Source: Nocardia ninae NBRC 108245
Lineage (GTDB): Bacteria > Actinomycetota > Actinomycetes > Mycobacteriales > Mycobacteriaceae
Direction: 5' to 3'
NCBI RefSeq assembly: GCF_007990755.1
Contig: NZ_BJXA01000013.1
Coordinates: 1 to 64,000, forward strand
Length of the DNA: 64,000 nucleotides
Shown here piece by piece: positions 7,994-15,873 of this stretch. Each line of letters starts with the position of its first letter. Positions within the stretch are counted from its first letter, which is position 1. Under the pieces are notes generated by a model that was given only the letters and a program-made list of their open reading frames with translations, made no database searches and was not told the origin of the DNA. The translations under genes and the position numbers were made by a program.

Positions 7994-9712
7994 GTGGCGA
8001 TGGTCGAGGACGGCTTGGACGACCAAGAGTTGGTCGTGCACGTGTTCGCGCCGCTCGACGGCCCGTGGGCGGAGGCTGCGGAACAGCAACTGCGCGCGAT
8101 CTGGACACGTAGCAGCGAGCAACTCGGAATCGACCGCTCGGTGGGTGCATTCGGTCTGCCGTCGTGGTTACCGGAGGGCAGACTGCACAGCGGAACGGGC
8201 GCGCCACTCGCGGTTGCGGAGGACCGCACTGGGGATTATCAAATGATCGCCCGGCGTGACCACGACATCCTGAACTTCTCCCTGGTGTTCGCCGCTCCGC
8301 TGGATACCGAAGGCCGTCGGCTGCGCATCGGATCGGCGGTGCCACCGGGCTGGCGCGAATTCGACCGGTGGTGGCGGCAGCTCTCTATCGCGGGCGTCGA
8401 TGCCTTTCTCGGCACCGCTGTGCTGTACCAGGCGCAGATTCCGGATGAAAATAGCGTCGCCATGCCGCGGGCCGCGCAGTGGGCCTTGCCGTTCCGCTTG
8501 ACCACGGAACCCTGGCTGCCGCAGCCGACCCCGGGCGGATCGGACCTGGTGGCATGGGAGTTCGGCTCGGTTGATACCGACCCGAACCGCATTCTCGTCG
8601 TCGGCGCACCCCGTGGGCGCGATGACGAGCTGAGTGCGTGGACCTGGAGTGACGGCGGGGTAGCGATGCCGCCGCTGGCTCGTTACCTCATGCACGCAGC
8701 CAAACTTCGATACCAAGCCCGCGTCCTCGGTGACGGGACACGGCTTCGGCAGCTGCAGCGGCGGGCCAAAGACCGAGTCATCGGGCTCGCTCCGGTCCTG
8801 ACAGCCTCGGGTGCGGTGCCGGCGGCCACGGAGCAGATCCGGGCCTTGGCCGCCGATGAGGCGAACTTGGTTGCGACACTGGGCGACTTGCAGGACATAC
8901 GGCACACGATCGAGATCGCCGAGCACAACATGCGGCTATCCATGCCGGCGCCGTGTCCCGCGGACCACGCTCTGGCCGAGCTGCTGCCACAACGGGTCAG
9001 CGACGCGTCTGACTACTTGCACACCGCGCTGGAGCGGGTGCGGCACATGCGAGAGCTGTTGGCGGCAAGGCGCATCGGACCTCAGGGCGCCCCGGCTGCG
9101 CCGGAATCAGTGCTGACAGAACCGGTTCCGGTTCCGGCCGCGACACCACCGCGCGGCCGGACCGAACTGCGCCTCGGCTTCGCCGTGGACATAGCAGGCT
9201 ACAGCCGCCGGTCCGCCCCGGCGCAGAACGACGTCCAACGCAGACTGGCCGCCCTGGTCCGCGAGGTGGTGCGGGCGCTCGGACTCGAACTGGCGGAGAC
9301 CGATCGGGAAGGCACAGGCGACGGAATGAAGGTGTTCCTTCCGCTGACGACCGAAATCCCCAACGCACTACCGACTTTGATGCGTGCATGGCATGAGTTG
9401 ATCGTCATCGACAATCGGCGCTCACCGGATCGCATGCGGTTGCGCGCCTCGGCCGCCGTCGGCATGTTCGGCCCCGGTGACATCGGGTTCACCGGCGAGA
9501 CGGTTATCGAGATCATCCGACTCCTCGACAGCCAACCGCTGTATCAGGCTCTGGCCGACAACCCGGATTCGGACTTGGAGTTCATGATCTCGGGCTGGCT
9601 GCACGAGGTGGTTGTCGAACCCGAATACCCACTCCTCGAGTCCTTTCGATTCGAGCGCCGCCGGGTGCAAACGAAGAACTACGACAAGGACGGCTGGCTG
9701 TGGGTCAGATGA
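7994..9712 (+). CDS. CATRA-type N-terminal protein fused to a class III nucleotide cyclase-like domain
   Basis: 572 residues from GTG 7994 (ATG 8000 is the alternative). Residues 5-380 begin QELVVHVFAPLDGPW, the pattern of CATRA conflict proteins associated with caspase/TPR genes. Residues ~390-572 are a cyclase-like domain: D399 in FAVDIAGYS and D443 in GTGDGMKV match the two metal-binding Asp of class III cyclases. In GETVIEIIRLL the usual catalytic Asn is replaced by I505 while R509 is kept. It ends NYDKDGWLWV, like other actinobacterial cyclases of this divergent type. If active it would make the signal for the upstream TM effector. The stop overlaps the next start (ATGA). Confidence 0.77.
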   Translation: MAMVEDGLDDQELVVHVFAPLDGPWAEAAEQQLRAIWTRSSEQLGIDRSVGAFGLPSWLPEGRLHSGTGAPLAVAEDRTGDYQMIARRDHDILNFSLVFAAPLDTEGRRLRIGSAVPPGWREFDRWWRQLSIAGVDAFLGTAVLYQAQIPDENSVAMPRAAQWALPFRLTTEPWLPQPTPGGSDLVAWEFGSVDTDPNRILVVGAPRGRDDELSAWTWSDGGVAMPPLARYLMHAAKLRYQARVLGDGTRLRQLQRRAKDRVIGLAPVLTASGAVPAATEQIRALAADEANLVATLGDLQDIRHTIEIAEHNMRLSMPAPCPADHALAELLPQRVSDASDYLHTALERVRHMRELLAARRIGPQGAPAAPESVLTEPVPVPAATPPRGRTELRLGFAVDIAGYSRRSAPAQNDVQRRLAALVREVVRALGLELAETDREGTGDGMKVFLPLTTEIPNALPTLMRAWHELIVIDNRRSPDRMRLRASAAVGMFGPGDIGFTGETVIEIIRLLDSQPLYQALADNPDSDLEFMISGWLHEVVVEPEYPLLESFRFERRRVQTKNYDKDGWLWVR

Positions 9713-11628
9713 GTCCGCAGCTGCCCTGGGGCGCAATGGATCAGGTCGCGCTGAGCGATCTGGTATTCAGCAAGTCTTACTCGAACGGATTGGCTCGGCA
9801 GGTGTTCAAGCGGAAGAAGAGCCGGATCGATCCGGTGTTGGTGCGGCGGGTGGAGCAGCTGAGGCAGCAGTTCACCCTCGCTGAAGGATCGGATTCGCTG
9901 GAGCAGGTTCGCGCGACGCTTGCCGAATTGAATCTGTTCGTCTTGGAATTCGTGCCGACGATGGGTACCGATCTGCGGAAGGCGTTGATCGGCACCGAGG
10001 TGCTGCGCTGGGCGATCATCCTGGAAACGCGACTACCGGAGTGTAATTGGTTCCGGGTGGCGATGATGGCGACGATGCATTCCGGCGCCTACGCACACGC
10101 GGTGGCGCAGTTCTGGCAGAACGACGAGACCCAGATGCCGTTGCGGGCGGCCAATCAGCTCGTCTTCGAGCTCGGCGCCTATGCCAACCACCGGTGTTCG
10201 ATGCCCGCGTTCGCGCCGCTGCTGCTGGAAAACGTCTCGGGCAGTTTGTATCTGGCTACTCAGGTGATGACGGCGATCCGCGCTGTCGACCCCGACCCGC
10301 AGCGTCTGTTCGACCTCGCGCAAGAAAACCAGCGGTGGGTCGCCGATATCCAGTCGGAGGAATTCTGGGATCACCGGGACCGTGATACCCGAGTGATCAA
10401 TCGGCGGCTCGAGGAGTTCCGTGCCCGCCAGGTGAAACTCGTCGAAGCCGCACCGCCCCACCGCATCACGCTCGAAGCCGATGTGCGGCACTGCGTCACC
10501 GAGCTGGCGGCCGTCCGCTCGGGCCGCGACATCGTTTACGTCGTCGCGACTCCGCTCGGCGGTGTCGCGTTTCGTACCTTCGGCGACACCGCGCGTATCG
10601 GCCGGACAGTCAGCGTCGACCTGCCTGGGTTCACGAGTCAGCAGGTGCAAGCGTGGCAGGTGCGCATCGTCGAGCTCTATCGGCGGCGAGAGTACGACGG
10701 TCTGGGCGCGGTGGCGCTGCACAACGAACTCAGCGAGATCCTGTCCGAACTCGGCGCGGCCACCTTGGCGGGGATCGGCATGCATTGGCCGGACCTACAT
10801 GCCTTTGCGCTCGCGCCGGTCGGTGCAGCGGCCACGCTGCCACTCGGCGGTGCATTGGTGGACGGGCGACCCGCGCAACTGCACTTCGACATGACCGTCG
10901 TACCCAACGCCAGCATCTTTCTCACCGCCACTCTGCATGCCAGACCGGTTTCCCGCGCGGCGGTGGTTGCCGTGGATCCGTCGACAGGCGATGATTTCTT
11001 GCCGAAGGTCGGGCCGGAGGGTGACGCGATAGCCGCGATACACCAGACACATTCGGTGAATCTGCGACCGAGCAGGACGCCTATACCGGACGACGACGAA
11101 CCGATCCGCGTCCGGACCATGGCACCGAGCAGGCAACGCGAGATCGCGGATGATCTAGTTCTTTACCCTGCCGCGCCGCACCCGGACGGCGGCATCCTGG
11201 ACGGCATCGAGCGCGCCGCCATCGTGCACCTCGCGTGCCACGGCGTACTGGTCGAGGAGCCGGTGTTCAACTCGGTGCTGCTGCTCGGCGAGAATCCGAT
11301 ATCCCTCAGTGAGTTCCTCATTCGGCCGGTGGCGCCGGGCGGGGTGGTCGTCCTGTCGGCCTGCTACGTGGGCGGGGTCGTGACGAGTCTGCCGAACGAA
11401 CTGCTCGGCTTCCCCGCCGTCTTCCTGTCGGCGGGGGCGCGCACCGTGATCGCCTCCGCGATACCGGTGGTCGATTCCCGCGCGACGATCACCTTTCTGG
11501 AAGATCTCCATCGCGGACTGCGAGCGGGCGAGGAAGGGCACGTCGCGCTGCGGTCCGTCATCTCGGCGTCGTACGCCCGCGGCGACAACTCCTTCATCTG
11601 GGCCGGATTCACCGCATATGGCGCCTGA
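9709..11628 (+). CDS. Second CHAT (caspase-like) protease domain protein
   Basis: 639 residues. About 260 N-terminal residues are helical and not recognised. The CHAT domain runs from DIVYVVATPLGGVAF to the C-terminus, with H511 in HLACHG and C552 in LSACYVGG, so the catalytic dyad is complete. It lacks the TPR-like repeats of the first CHAT protein. It starts at ATG 9709, overlapping the cyclase gene stop (GTG 9700 is possible), which implies translational coupling. It could be activated by, or cleave, the CATRA/cyclase protein; no substrate can be read from sequence. Confidence 0.85.
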   Translation: MSPQLPWGAMDQVALSDLVFSKSYSNGLARQVFKRKKSRIDPVLVRRVEQLRQQFTLAEGSDSLEQVRATLAELNLFVLEFVPTMGTDLRKALIGTEVLRWAIILETRLPECNWFRVAMMATMHSGAYAHAVAQFWQNDETQMPLRAANQLVFELGAYANHRCSMPAFAPLLLENVSGSLYLATQVMTAIRAVDPDPQRLFDLAQENQRWVADIQSEEFWDHRDRDTRVINRRLEEFRARQVKLVEAAPPHRITLEADVRHCVTELAAVRSGRDIVYVVATPLGGVAFRTFGDTARIGRTVSVDLPGFTSQQVQAWQVRIVELYRRREYDGLGAVALHNELSEILSELGAATLAGIGMHWPDLHAFALAPVGAAATLPLGGALVDGRPAQLHFDMTVVPNASIFLTATLHARPVSRAAVVAVDPSTGDDFLPKVGPEGDAIAAIHQTHSVNLRPSRTPIPDDDEPIRVRTMAPSRQREIADDLVLYPAAPHPDGGILDGIERAAIVHLACHGVLVEEPVFNSVLLLGENPISLSEFLIRPVAPGGVVVLSACYVGGVVTSLPNELLGFPAVFLSAGARTVIASAIPVVDSRATITFLEDLHRGLRAGEEGHVALRSVISASYARGDNSFIWAGFTAYGA

Positions 11629-11640
11629 CCACCTGAGGTA

Positions 11641-11665
11641 AGACATCCGTCTACGACAAATGTCT
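11641..11665. promoter_or_regulatory. Inverted repeat, probable operator of the adjacent TetR gene
   Basis: AGACAT, 13 bp, ATGTCT: perfect 6-bp arms, 23 bp before the TetR start at 11688. TAAGAC also occurs on both flanks. The position fits autorepression. Confidence 0.5.
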
Positions 11666-11687
11666 AAGACGCTGATAGCCTCGCAAG

Positions 11688-12263
11688 ATGGGAAATCGCG
11701 AAGACCTGCTGGCCGGAGCGCGCAAGGCCGTGCTCGAGCGTGGCCTCGCCAAGACCACCGCGCGTGATATCGCCGGAGCCGCCGGCGTGAGTCTCGCGGC
11801 CATCGGGTATCACTTCGGGTCGAAGGACCGGCTGGTCACCGAGGCGATCGCCGAGTCGGTCGGCGGCGGGGTGGGTGACAGCATGGAGGCGGCGATCCGG
11901 GCCGGAGGCGCGGGCAAATCGCTGTGGGATGCGTTGGGGCCCACCTGGACCGGTCTGCTCGAGGTGCTCGACAGCAGCCATGAGGCGCTGTTGCTGAGTG
12001 CGGAGAATGCCCTGCTCATCGCGCGGTCGCCGGAGTCGCAGGAGTACATGGCAGCGGCCATCCAGAGTGCGTTCGACGATCTCGCGACTACGTTGCGCGA
12101 GGTGCATCCCGAGCTGTCCGTGGAGCAGGCGCGAGCCGTCGGGACGCTGTACTTCCTGTTGTTCCAGGGACTGGCGATGACGCATCTGACCGCACCGGCC
12201 GCTGCCGCGGCGGTGGATGGCGAGCAGATCGCCCTTGCCGTGCAGACGTTGCGCGACATGTAG
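11688..12263 (+). CDS. TetR family transcriptional regulator
   Basis: 191 residues. The N-terminal HTH is clear (KTTARDIAGAAGVSLAAIGYHFGSKDRLV, residues ~22-50), followed by a ligand-binding domain not matching a named subgroup. It probably represses itself through the palindrome at 11641-11665. It follows the CHAT locus by 59 bp and has its own upstream site, so a role in controlling that locus is possible but unproven. Confidence 0.9.
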   Translation: MGNREDLLAGARKAVLERGLAKTTARDIAGAAGVSLAAIGYHFGSKDRLVTEAIAESVGGGVGDSMEAAIRAGGAGKSLWDALGPTWTGLLEVLDSSHEALLLSAENALLIARSPESQEYMAAAIQSAFDDLATTLREVHPELSVEQARAVGTLYFLLFQGLAMTHLTAPAAAAAVDGEQIALAVQTLRDM

Positions 12264-12347
12264 TCATCTCGTGTCGCTCAGTCGGGCGGCCACCTGCGCG
12301 TTGATCTGGGCCAGTACCGCCGTGGAAGGGGGCTGCCCGACGTGTGG

Positions 12348-12944
12348 TCAGCGATCGAGCGGGTTTGTCGCGATGCGGGTGGCGATACCGCTGCGCAGCG
12401 CAGCGGCGGGGGAACTGTGCGGTTTCCGTTCGGCTTGGTTCTGGAAGCAGGTGCGGAATTCTTCGGGGAGGCCGGCGCGGGGGTGGCTCTCCAGGACGCT
12501 GCGGCGGAACTCGGCGGGGAGCGCCGTACAGTCGCGACCAGAGATGTCCACTGAGGTCCCGTATGCCAGGAGATGCCCTTCGGTGTCGACGGTGACGTCG
12601 ACACTGTCCGCCATATGGGCGACGATCACCTCGGAAACCCGCACGCGCCGCGGCACGGGCCAGCCGGCGGCGGCGCCGAAGACCCAGGCCAGGTGACCGC
12701 CCGCGACCTCGAACGAGAGACCGTGGTTGTCGAACTCCTCGACCAGGCCGAGATCGTGCAGCAGCGCCGCGACATACAGCAGTTCCGCGTCGAAGGCGAT
12801 GCCGTCGAGCCGCGCATGGCCTGCGGCCCACAGGTACGAGCGGACCGAGTGGTTGTACAGGGCAGGCGTGCAGTAGGCGGCCGCCACCTCGGTGGCGGCG
12901 CGGCAACTCGCGGAGTCGGGGATCGTCAGGTCCTGGAGCTTCAC
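12348..12944 (-). CDS. HD-domain protein (cyanamide hydratase-like group)
   Basis: 198 residues from GTG 12944; GTG 13007 would add 21. NHSVRSYLWA and the HD pair in LLYVAALLHDLGL are the metal-binding motifs of HD phosphohydrolase-fold proteins, and HMADSVDV gives a further His. The substrate is not known. The frame stays open for another 27 codons beyond the TGA at 12350-12348, down to a second TGA at 12266-12264, with coding-like G/C bias. That could mean a recent stop or chance. It lies alone between convergent and divergent neighbours. Confidence 0.8.
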   Translation of the reverse strand: MKLQDLTIPDSASCRAATEVAAAYCTPALYNHSVRSYLWAAGHARLDGIAFDAELLYVAALLHDLGLVEEFDNHGLSFEVAGGHLAWVFGAAAGWPVPRRVRVSEVIVAHMADSVDVTVDTEGHLLAYGTSVDISGRDCTALPAEFRRSVLESHPRAGLPEEFRTCFQNQAERKPHSSPAAALRSGIATRIATNPLDR

Positions 12945-13086
12945 GAACTTATTGTGCCAGTGGGTTCTCTGCACAGGATCTCCACGTTCGGCACCGAAGA
13001 CCTGCACAATCGTTGTCTAGGTTGGCCTGCAGGTATCCGGAGAAGCTCGCCGCCGGTGGCGGCGGGCCGACGCGTATGGAGGTCTT

Positions 13087-13854
13087 GTGCAGGGTGAGTT
13101 TTCCCGGTGGGCAACGGAGTTCGAGGCGAAGGTGGTGGCCAGGGCGGCGGCGGGGGAGCCGGACTGGAATCGGGGAGCGCACCTCGATCCGGCGGTCGCG
13201 CGCAGCGTGCAGCGGTTTCAGGTCGGCGAGAGCGGGGACGGGGCGAATCTGATTGCGAAGGCCGAAGCCGCGGGCGACCCGGTGTACGCCGCCGCGGTGC
13301 GATTGTTCGTCGCCGAGGAGGTCAATCATGCCCGGATGCTGGAGTTGCTGCTGAAGGCCGGTGGGGCGCAGACCATTCGCGGACACTGGAGTGACGCGGT
13401 GTTCGTGCAGCTGCGGCGGGCGCTGGGTTTGCGGCTGGAGTTGATGGTGCTGATGGTCGCCGAGGTGGTCGCGCTGCGGTATTACCGTGCGTTGCGCGAC
13501 GGCACCGACGACGCGCTGACCGCCCAGGTCGCCGGGCTGATCCTGAACGACGAACTGCGGCACGTGCCGTTCCACTGCCACCGTCTGCGGCTCGCGTTCG
13601 CAACGGCCTCGGGTCCGGCCCGGGTCATCCCGGTGCTGCTGTGGTGGATCGTGCTGATCGGCGCGACCGTGGTGGTCGCCGCCGACCACGGACCCGCGCT
13701 GCGCCGATTGGGCGTCACTCGAACCGGTTTCGTCCTCGACGTGATCGGTTTGTTCAAGGGCATTGTGCCGACCGCTGTCTCCGTCGAGTCGGTGGCCATT
13801 ACCAGCAGCGGGACCGAGGCGCGGCGGGCCACGCTCAGTTTGTTGAAACATTGA
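13087..13854 (+). CDS. Ferritin-like diiron protein
   Basis: 255 residues from GTG 13087, with GAGGT a few bases upstream. Two ExxH motifs typical of ferritin-like four-helix bundles are present: FVAEEVNHARML (~77-88) and ILNDELRHVPFH (~155-166). A hydrophobic stretch near residues 180-200 (VIPVLLWWIVLIGATVVVA) may be a membrane anchor, unusual for a plain ferritin. A diiron oxidase or hydroxylase role is possible; no substrate is evident. Confidence 0.75.
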   Translation: MQGEFSRWATEFEAKVVARAAAGEPDWNRGAHLDPAVARSVQRFQVGESGDGANLIAKAEAAGDPVYAAAVRLFVAEEVNHARMLELLLKAGGAQTIRGHWSDAVFVQLRRALGLRLELMVLMVAEVVALRYYRALRDGTDDALTAQVAGLILNDELRHVPFHCHRLRLAFATASGPARVIPVLLWWIVLIGATVVVAADHGPALRRLGVTRTGFVLDVIGLFKGIVPTAVSVESVAITSSGTEARRATLSLLKH

Positions 13855-13919
13855 TCATGATCGGCGCGAGATGCGCCGCCGCGCAGCGTTTTTGGCGCGC
13901 CTGACCGGTTTGTTCTGGC

Positions 13920-14270
13920 ATGGTGTCAGATGTGACCGAGTTCAGCGACAGGGGCAAGCTGATGTACCTGGTCGAAATCTCCGAAGCCGACCGCTCGAGC
14001 CCGCTCTGGTGGCAGGTGAGCAACACGGGTGGCGCAGCGCAGGTGGCGGCGGCTCTGGTAGAGATGGCGGTGCGCTTGGAACTCGAGCTGCCCTACCATC
14101 CGAGCGAGGTCCGCTGCTGGTACCGCTACGAAGTGCGCTGGCCCGACGGGGGAATCCTGGAAGGCTTCGAGGGCGCGGTCGAGCCGCTGCTCATCCCCGA
14201 TGACCTGCGCGCACTGGCGCGCTCGGTGATCGCGGTGACCGTGCGCGACCGGCGCCGGCGCAGCGAGTAG
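13920..14270 (+). CDS. Conserved-looking hypothetical protein
   Basis: 116 residues, soluble, no signal peptide or membrane segment. It contains SPLWWQVSNTGGAAQVAAALVEMAV and a beta-rich CWYRYEVRWPDGGILEGFEG section. I do not recognise the family. Codon bias is normal for the region, and it ends at a strong convergent terminator, which supports it being real. Confidence 0.55.
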   Translation: MVSDVTEFSDRGKLMYLVEISEADRSSPLWWQVSNTGGAAQVAAALVEMAVRLELELPYHPSEVRCWYRYEVRWPDGGILEGFEGAVEPLLIPDDLRALARSVIAVTVRDRRRRSE

Positions 14271-14287
14271 CGGGGGCTGAACGGCGC

Positions 14288-14313
14288 TGGCCTCGGGTGG
14301 TCGCCCGAGGCCA
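14288..14313. terminator. Bidirectional terminator hairpin between convergent genes
   Basis: Perfect 10-bp arms (TGGCCTCGGG / CCCGAGGCCA) with a 6-nt loop. It sits between the hypothetical gene ending at 14270 and the last gene of the NRPS operon ending at 14321, so it can stop both transcripts. No long T run, as is common in actinomycetes. Confidence 0.6.
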
Positions 14314-14320
14314 ACCCTGC

Positions 14321-15850
14321 CTAGCGCGGTCGGGACAACTCGTGGATGTCGTGCAGTAGCGCCTTCAGCAGGCGTGCGGGCAGGTCTTCGCCGAAGCGTG
14401 CGGTGTCGGCGGTGACGTGCACGCTGAGGCCGTGTCCGCGGCGGTCGTCGAGGAGTTCGACGCGGACGGGCAGGCTGGTGTGGTCGCGCATATCCTCCTC
14501 GGCCGCGATCAGGCCCGCGGCGAGTAGTTCGTCGCGCGGGTGGAAGCGGACGTAGTTGAACATGACGTGGTAGGGGTCGCCGCCGAGCAGTTTGCGTACC
14601 TCGGAATGCGGGAAGCGGCGGTGGGCCAGTAGCCGGTTCTCCGCCTCGAAGGCCCGCCGGGCCGTGTCCTGCCAGTCGCCGTCGCTCAGTTCCAGGCGCA
14701 GCGGCAGTTGATTGAGGAACAGACCGAGGGTGACATCGGAGCCGGTGCGCTCCGGCCGTCCGTTGAGCAGCAGCCCGACCACCGGTGCTTCGGTGTTCCA
14801 TACCTCGCCCACCGCAGCGCAGTTCGCCGCCAACAGCAGGCTTTTCAGTGGCAGACCCCACTGCGCGGACAATTCTTCGAGGCGCCGGGTGTCGGCTTCG
14901 GGCACCGCGGCACTTACTTTGCGATGCACCGGAACTTCGTGCCCCGGGTCGGGCACAGTGCCGGCCAGTTCCCGGAACAGATCCGCGGAGTCGGCCGCCC
15001 GCATGGCTTCGCGTTCGAGGCGGATGAACTCCGAATACGGCACGGGCTCCGGGAATTGGGGCGGTTGCCCGTCGAGCAGGCCCGCGTAGGTACGCACCAG
15101 CTCGTTGCAGAACACCGCCTCGCTCCACCCGTCGAGTATCGCGTGATGGAACGAGTAGGACAGCGTGAAAGCGCGAGTATCGGTGGTGGTGGCGTGAACT
15201 CGCACCAACGGCGCGGTCTCCGGATCGAACGGTTGCGCGAGCTCCGCCATGATCTGCTCGTACCGTTGGGTTTTCACCGTGTCGTCGAGTCCGCGATGGT
15301 CGTCGGTGGACAGTGGGATCGGCGCGGACCGCTGCACCAACTGCATCGGCTCGCTGAAGGTAGCAAGGTCGAAACGGCTGCGCAGCACGGGATGTCGCGC
15401 CGACAGCAGGTCCAGGGCCTGTCGCAACACCGTGGGCTCCAATGGGCGGTGCACGGTCCGCGAGACGACATCGAGATAGAAAGCGCCGTCGCTGATCAGG
15501 CTCTCGTGAATGAGCCCGAGTTGCAGGCGCGCCGCCGGATACGCCTGGTCGACATCGTCGGGTATCCGTGCCTGATCCAGCAGGGACAGTAGGTCGTCGG
15601 TGTCGGCCGCGGCCCGGTCGGCGGACCTGGACAGGGCCGCGCAGGCGCCGCGCGGGGTCGGATTGCGGAACAGGTCGAGCAGGGTGAGCGCCAGGCCTTG
15701 CTCCTGCGCCGCCCCGAGCACCTTCAGCGCGAGCAGAGAATCGCCGCCGAGGGAGAAGAAGTCGTCGTCGGGGCCGACCTGGTCGACGCGCAGTACTTCC
15801 TGCCAGATGGCGGCGAACACGTCCTCGGGCGCCGCGGTGTTGTCGTTCAT
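14321..15850 (-). CDS. NRPS PCP-condensation didomain protein
   Basis: 509 residues. A carrier domain comes first (FFSLGGDSLLAL, attachment Ser S38), then a condensation domain (~residues 100-509) with an intact HH235-236xxxD240G motif in SFHHAILDGWS. No adenylation domain, so the PCP must be loaded in trans, perhaps by the A domain encoded at 17201-19009 or by the ATP-grasp ligase next door. ATG 15850 is chosen over an earlier in-frame start at 15877 because GGAAGGA lies upstream. Last gene of the operon. A terminal free-standing C domain may catalyse amide or ester release. Confidence 0.88.
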   Translation of the reverse strand: MNDNTAAPEDVFAAIWQEVLRVDQVGPDDDFFSLGGDSLLALKVLGAAQEQGLALTLLDLFRNPTPRGACAALSRSADRAAADTDDLLSLLDQARIPDDVDQAYPAARLQLGLIHESLISDGAFYLDVVSRTVHRPLEPTVLRQALDLLSARHPVLRSRFDLATFSEPMQLVQRSAPIPLSTDDHRGLDDTVKTQRYEQIMAELAQPFDPETAPLVRVHATTTDTRAFTLSYSFHHAILDGWSEAVFCNELVRTYAGLLDGQPPQFPEPVPYSEFIRLEREAMRAADSADLFRELAGTVPDPGHEVPVHRKVSAAVPEADTRRLEELSAQWGLPLKSLLLAANCAAVGEVWNTEAPVVGLLLNGRPERTGSDVTLGLFLNQLPLRLELSDGDWQDTARRAFEAENRLLAHRRFPHSEVRKLLGGDPYHVMFNYVRFHPRDELLAAGLIAAEEDMRDHTSLPVRVELLDDRRGHGLSVHVTADTARFGEDLPARLLKALLHDIHELSRPR

Positions 15851-15873
15851 CGAGAGTTCCTTCCGTAGCGAGG

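Larger units (their letters stand above)
3563..11628 (+). other. Candidate conflict/signalling locus: CHAT, Pycsar-type TM effector, CATRA-type proteins, nucleotide cyclase, CHAT
   Basis: Five plus-strand genes with small gaps or overlaps (28 nt between 7597 and 7626, 2 nt between 7991 and 7994, an ATGA overlap at 9709). They combine two proteases with intact His/Cys dyads, a membrane effector, a small associated protein and a cyclase-bearing protein. From family knowledge the last two look like components of CATRA (caspase and TPR-repeat associated) conflict systems, and the membrane protein like the Pycsar TM effector. That they form one system is inferred from gene order, spacing and the repeated 45-bp element. 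Confidence 0.7.
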
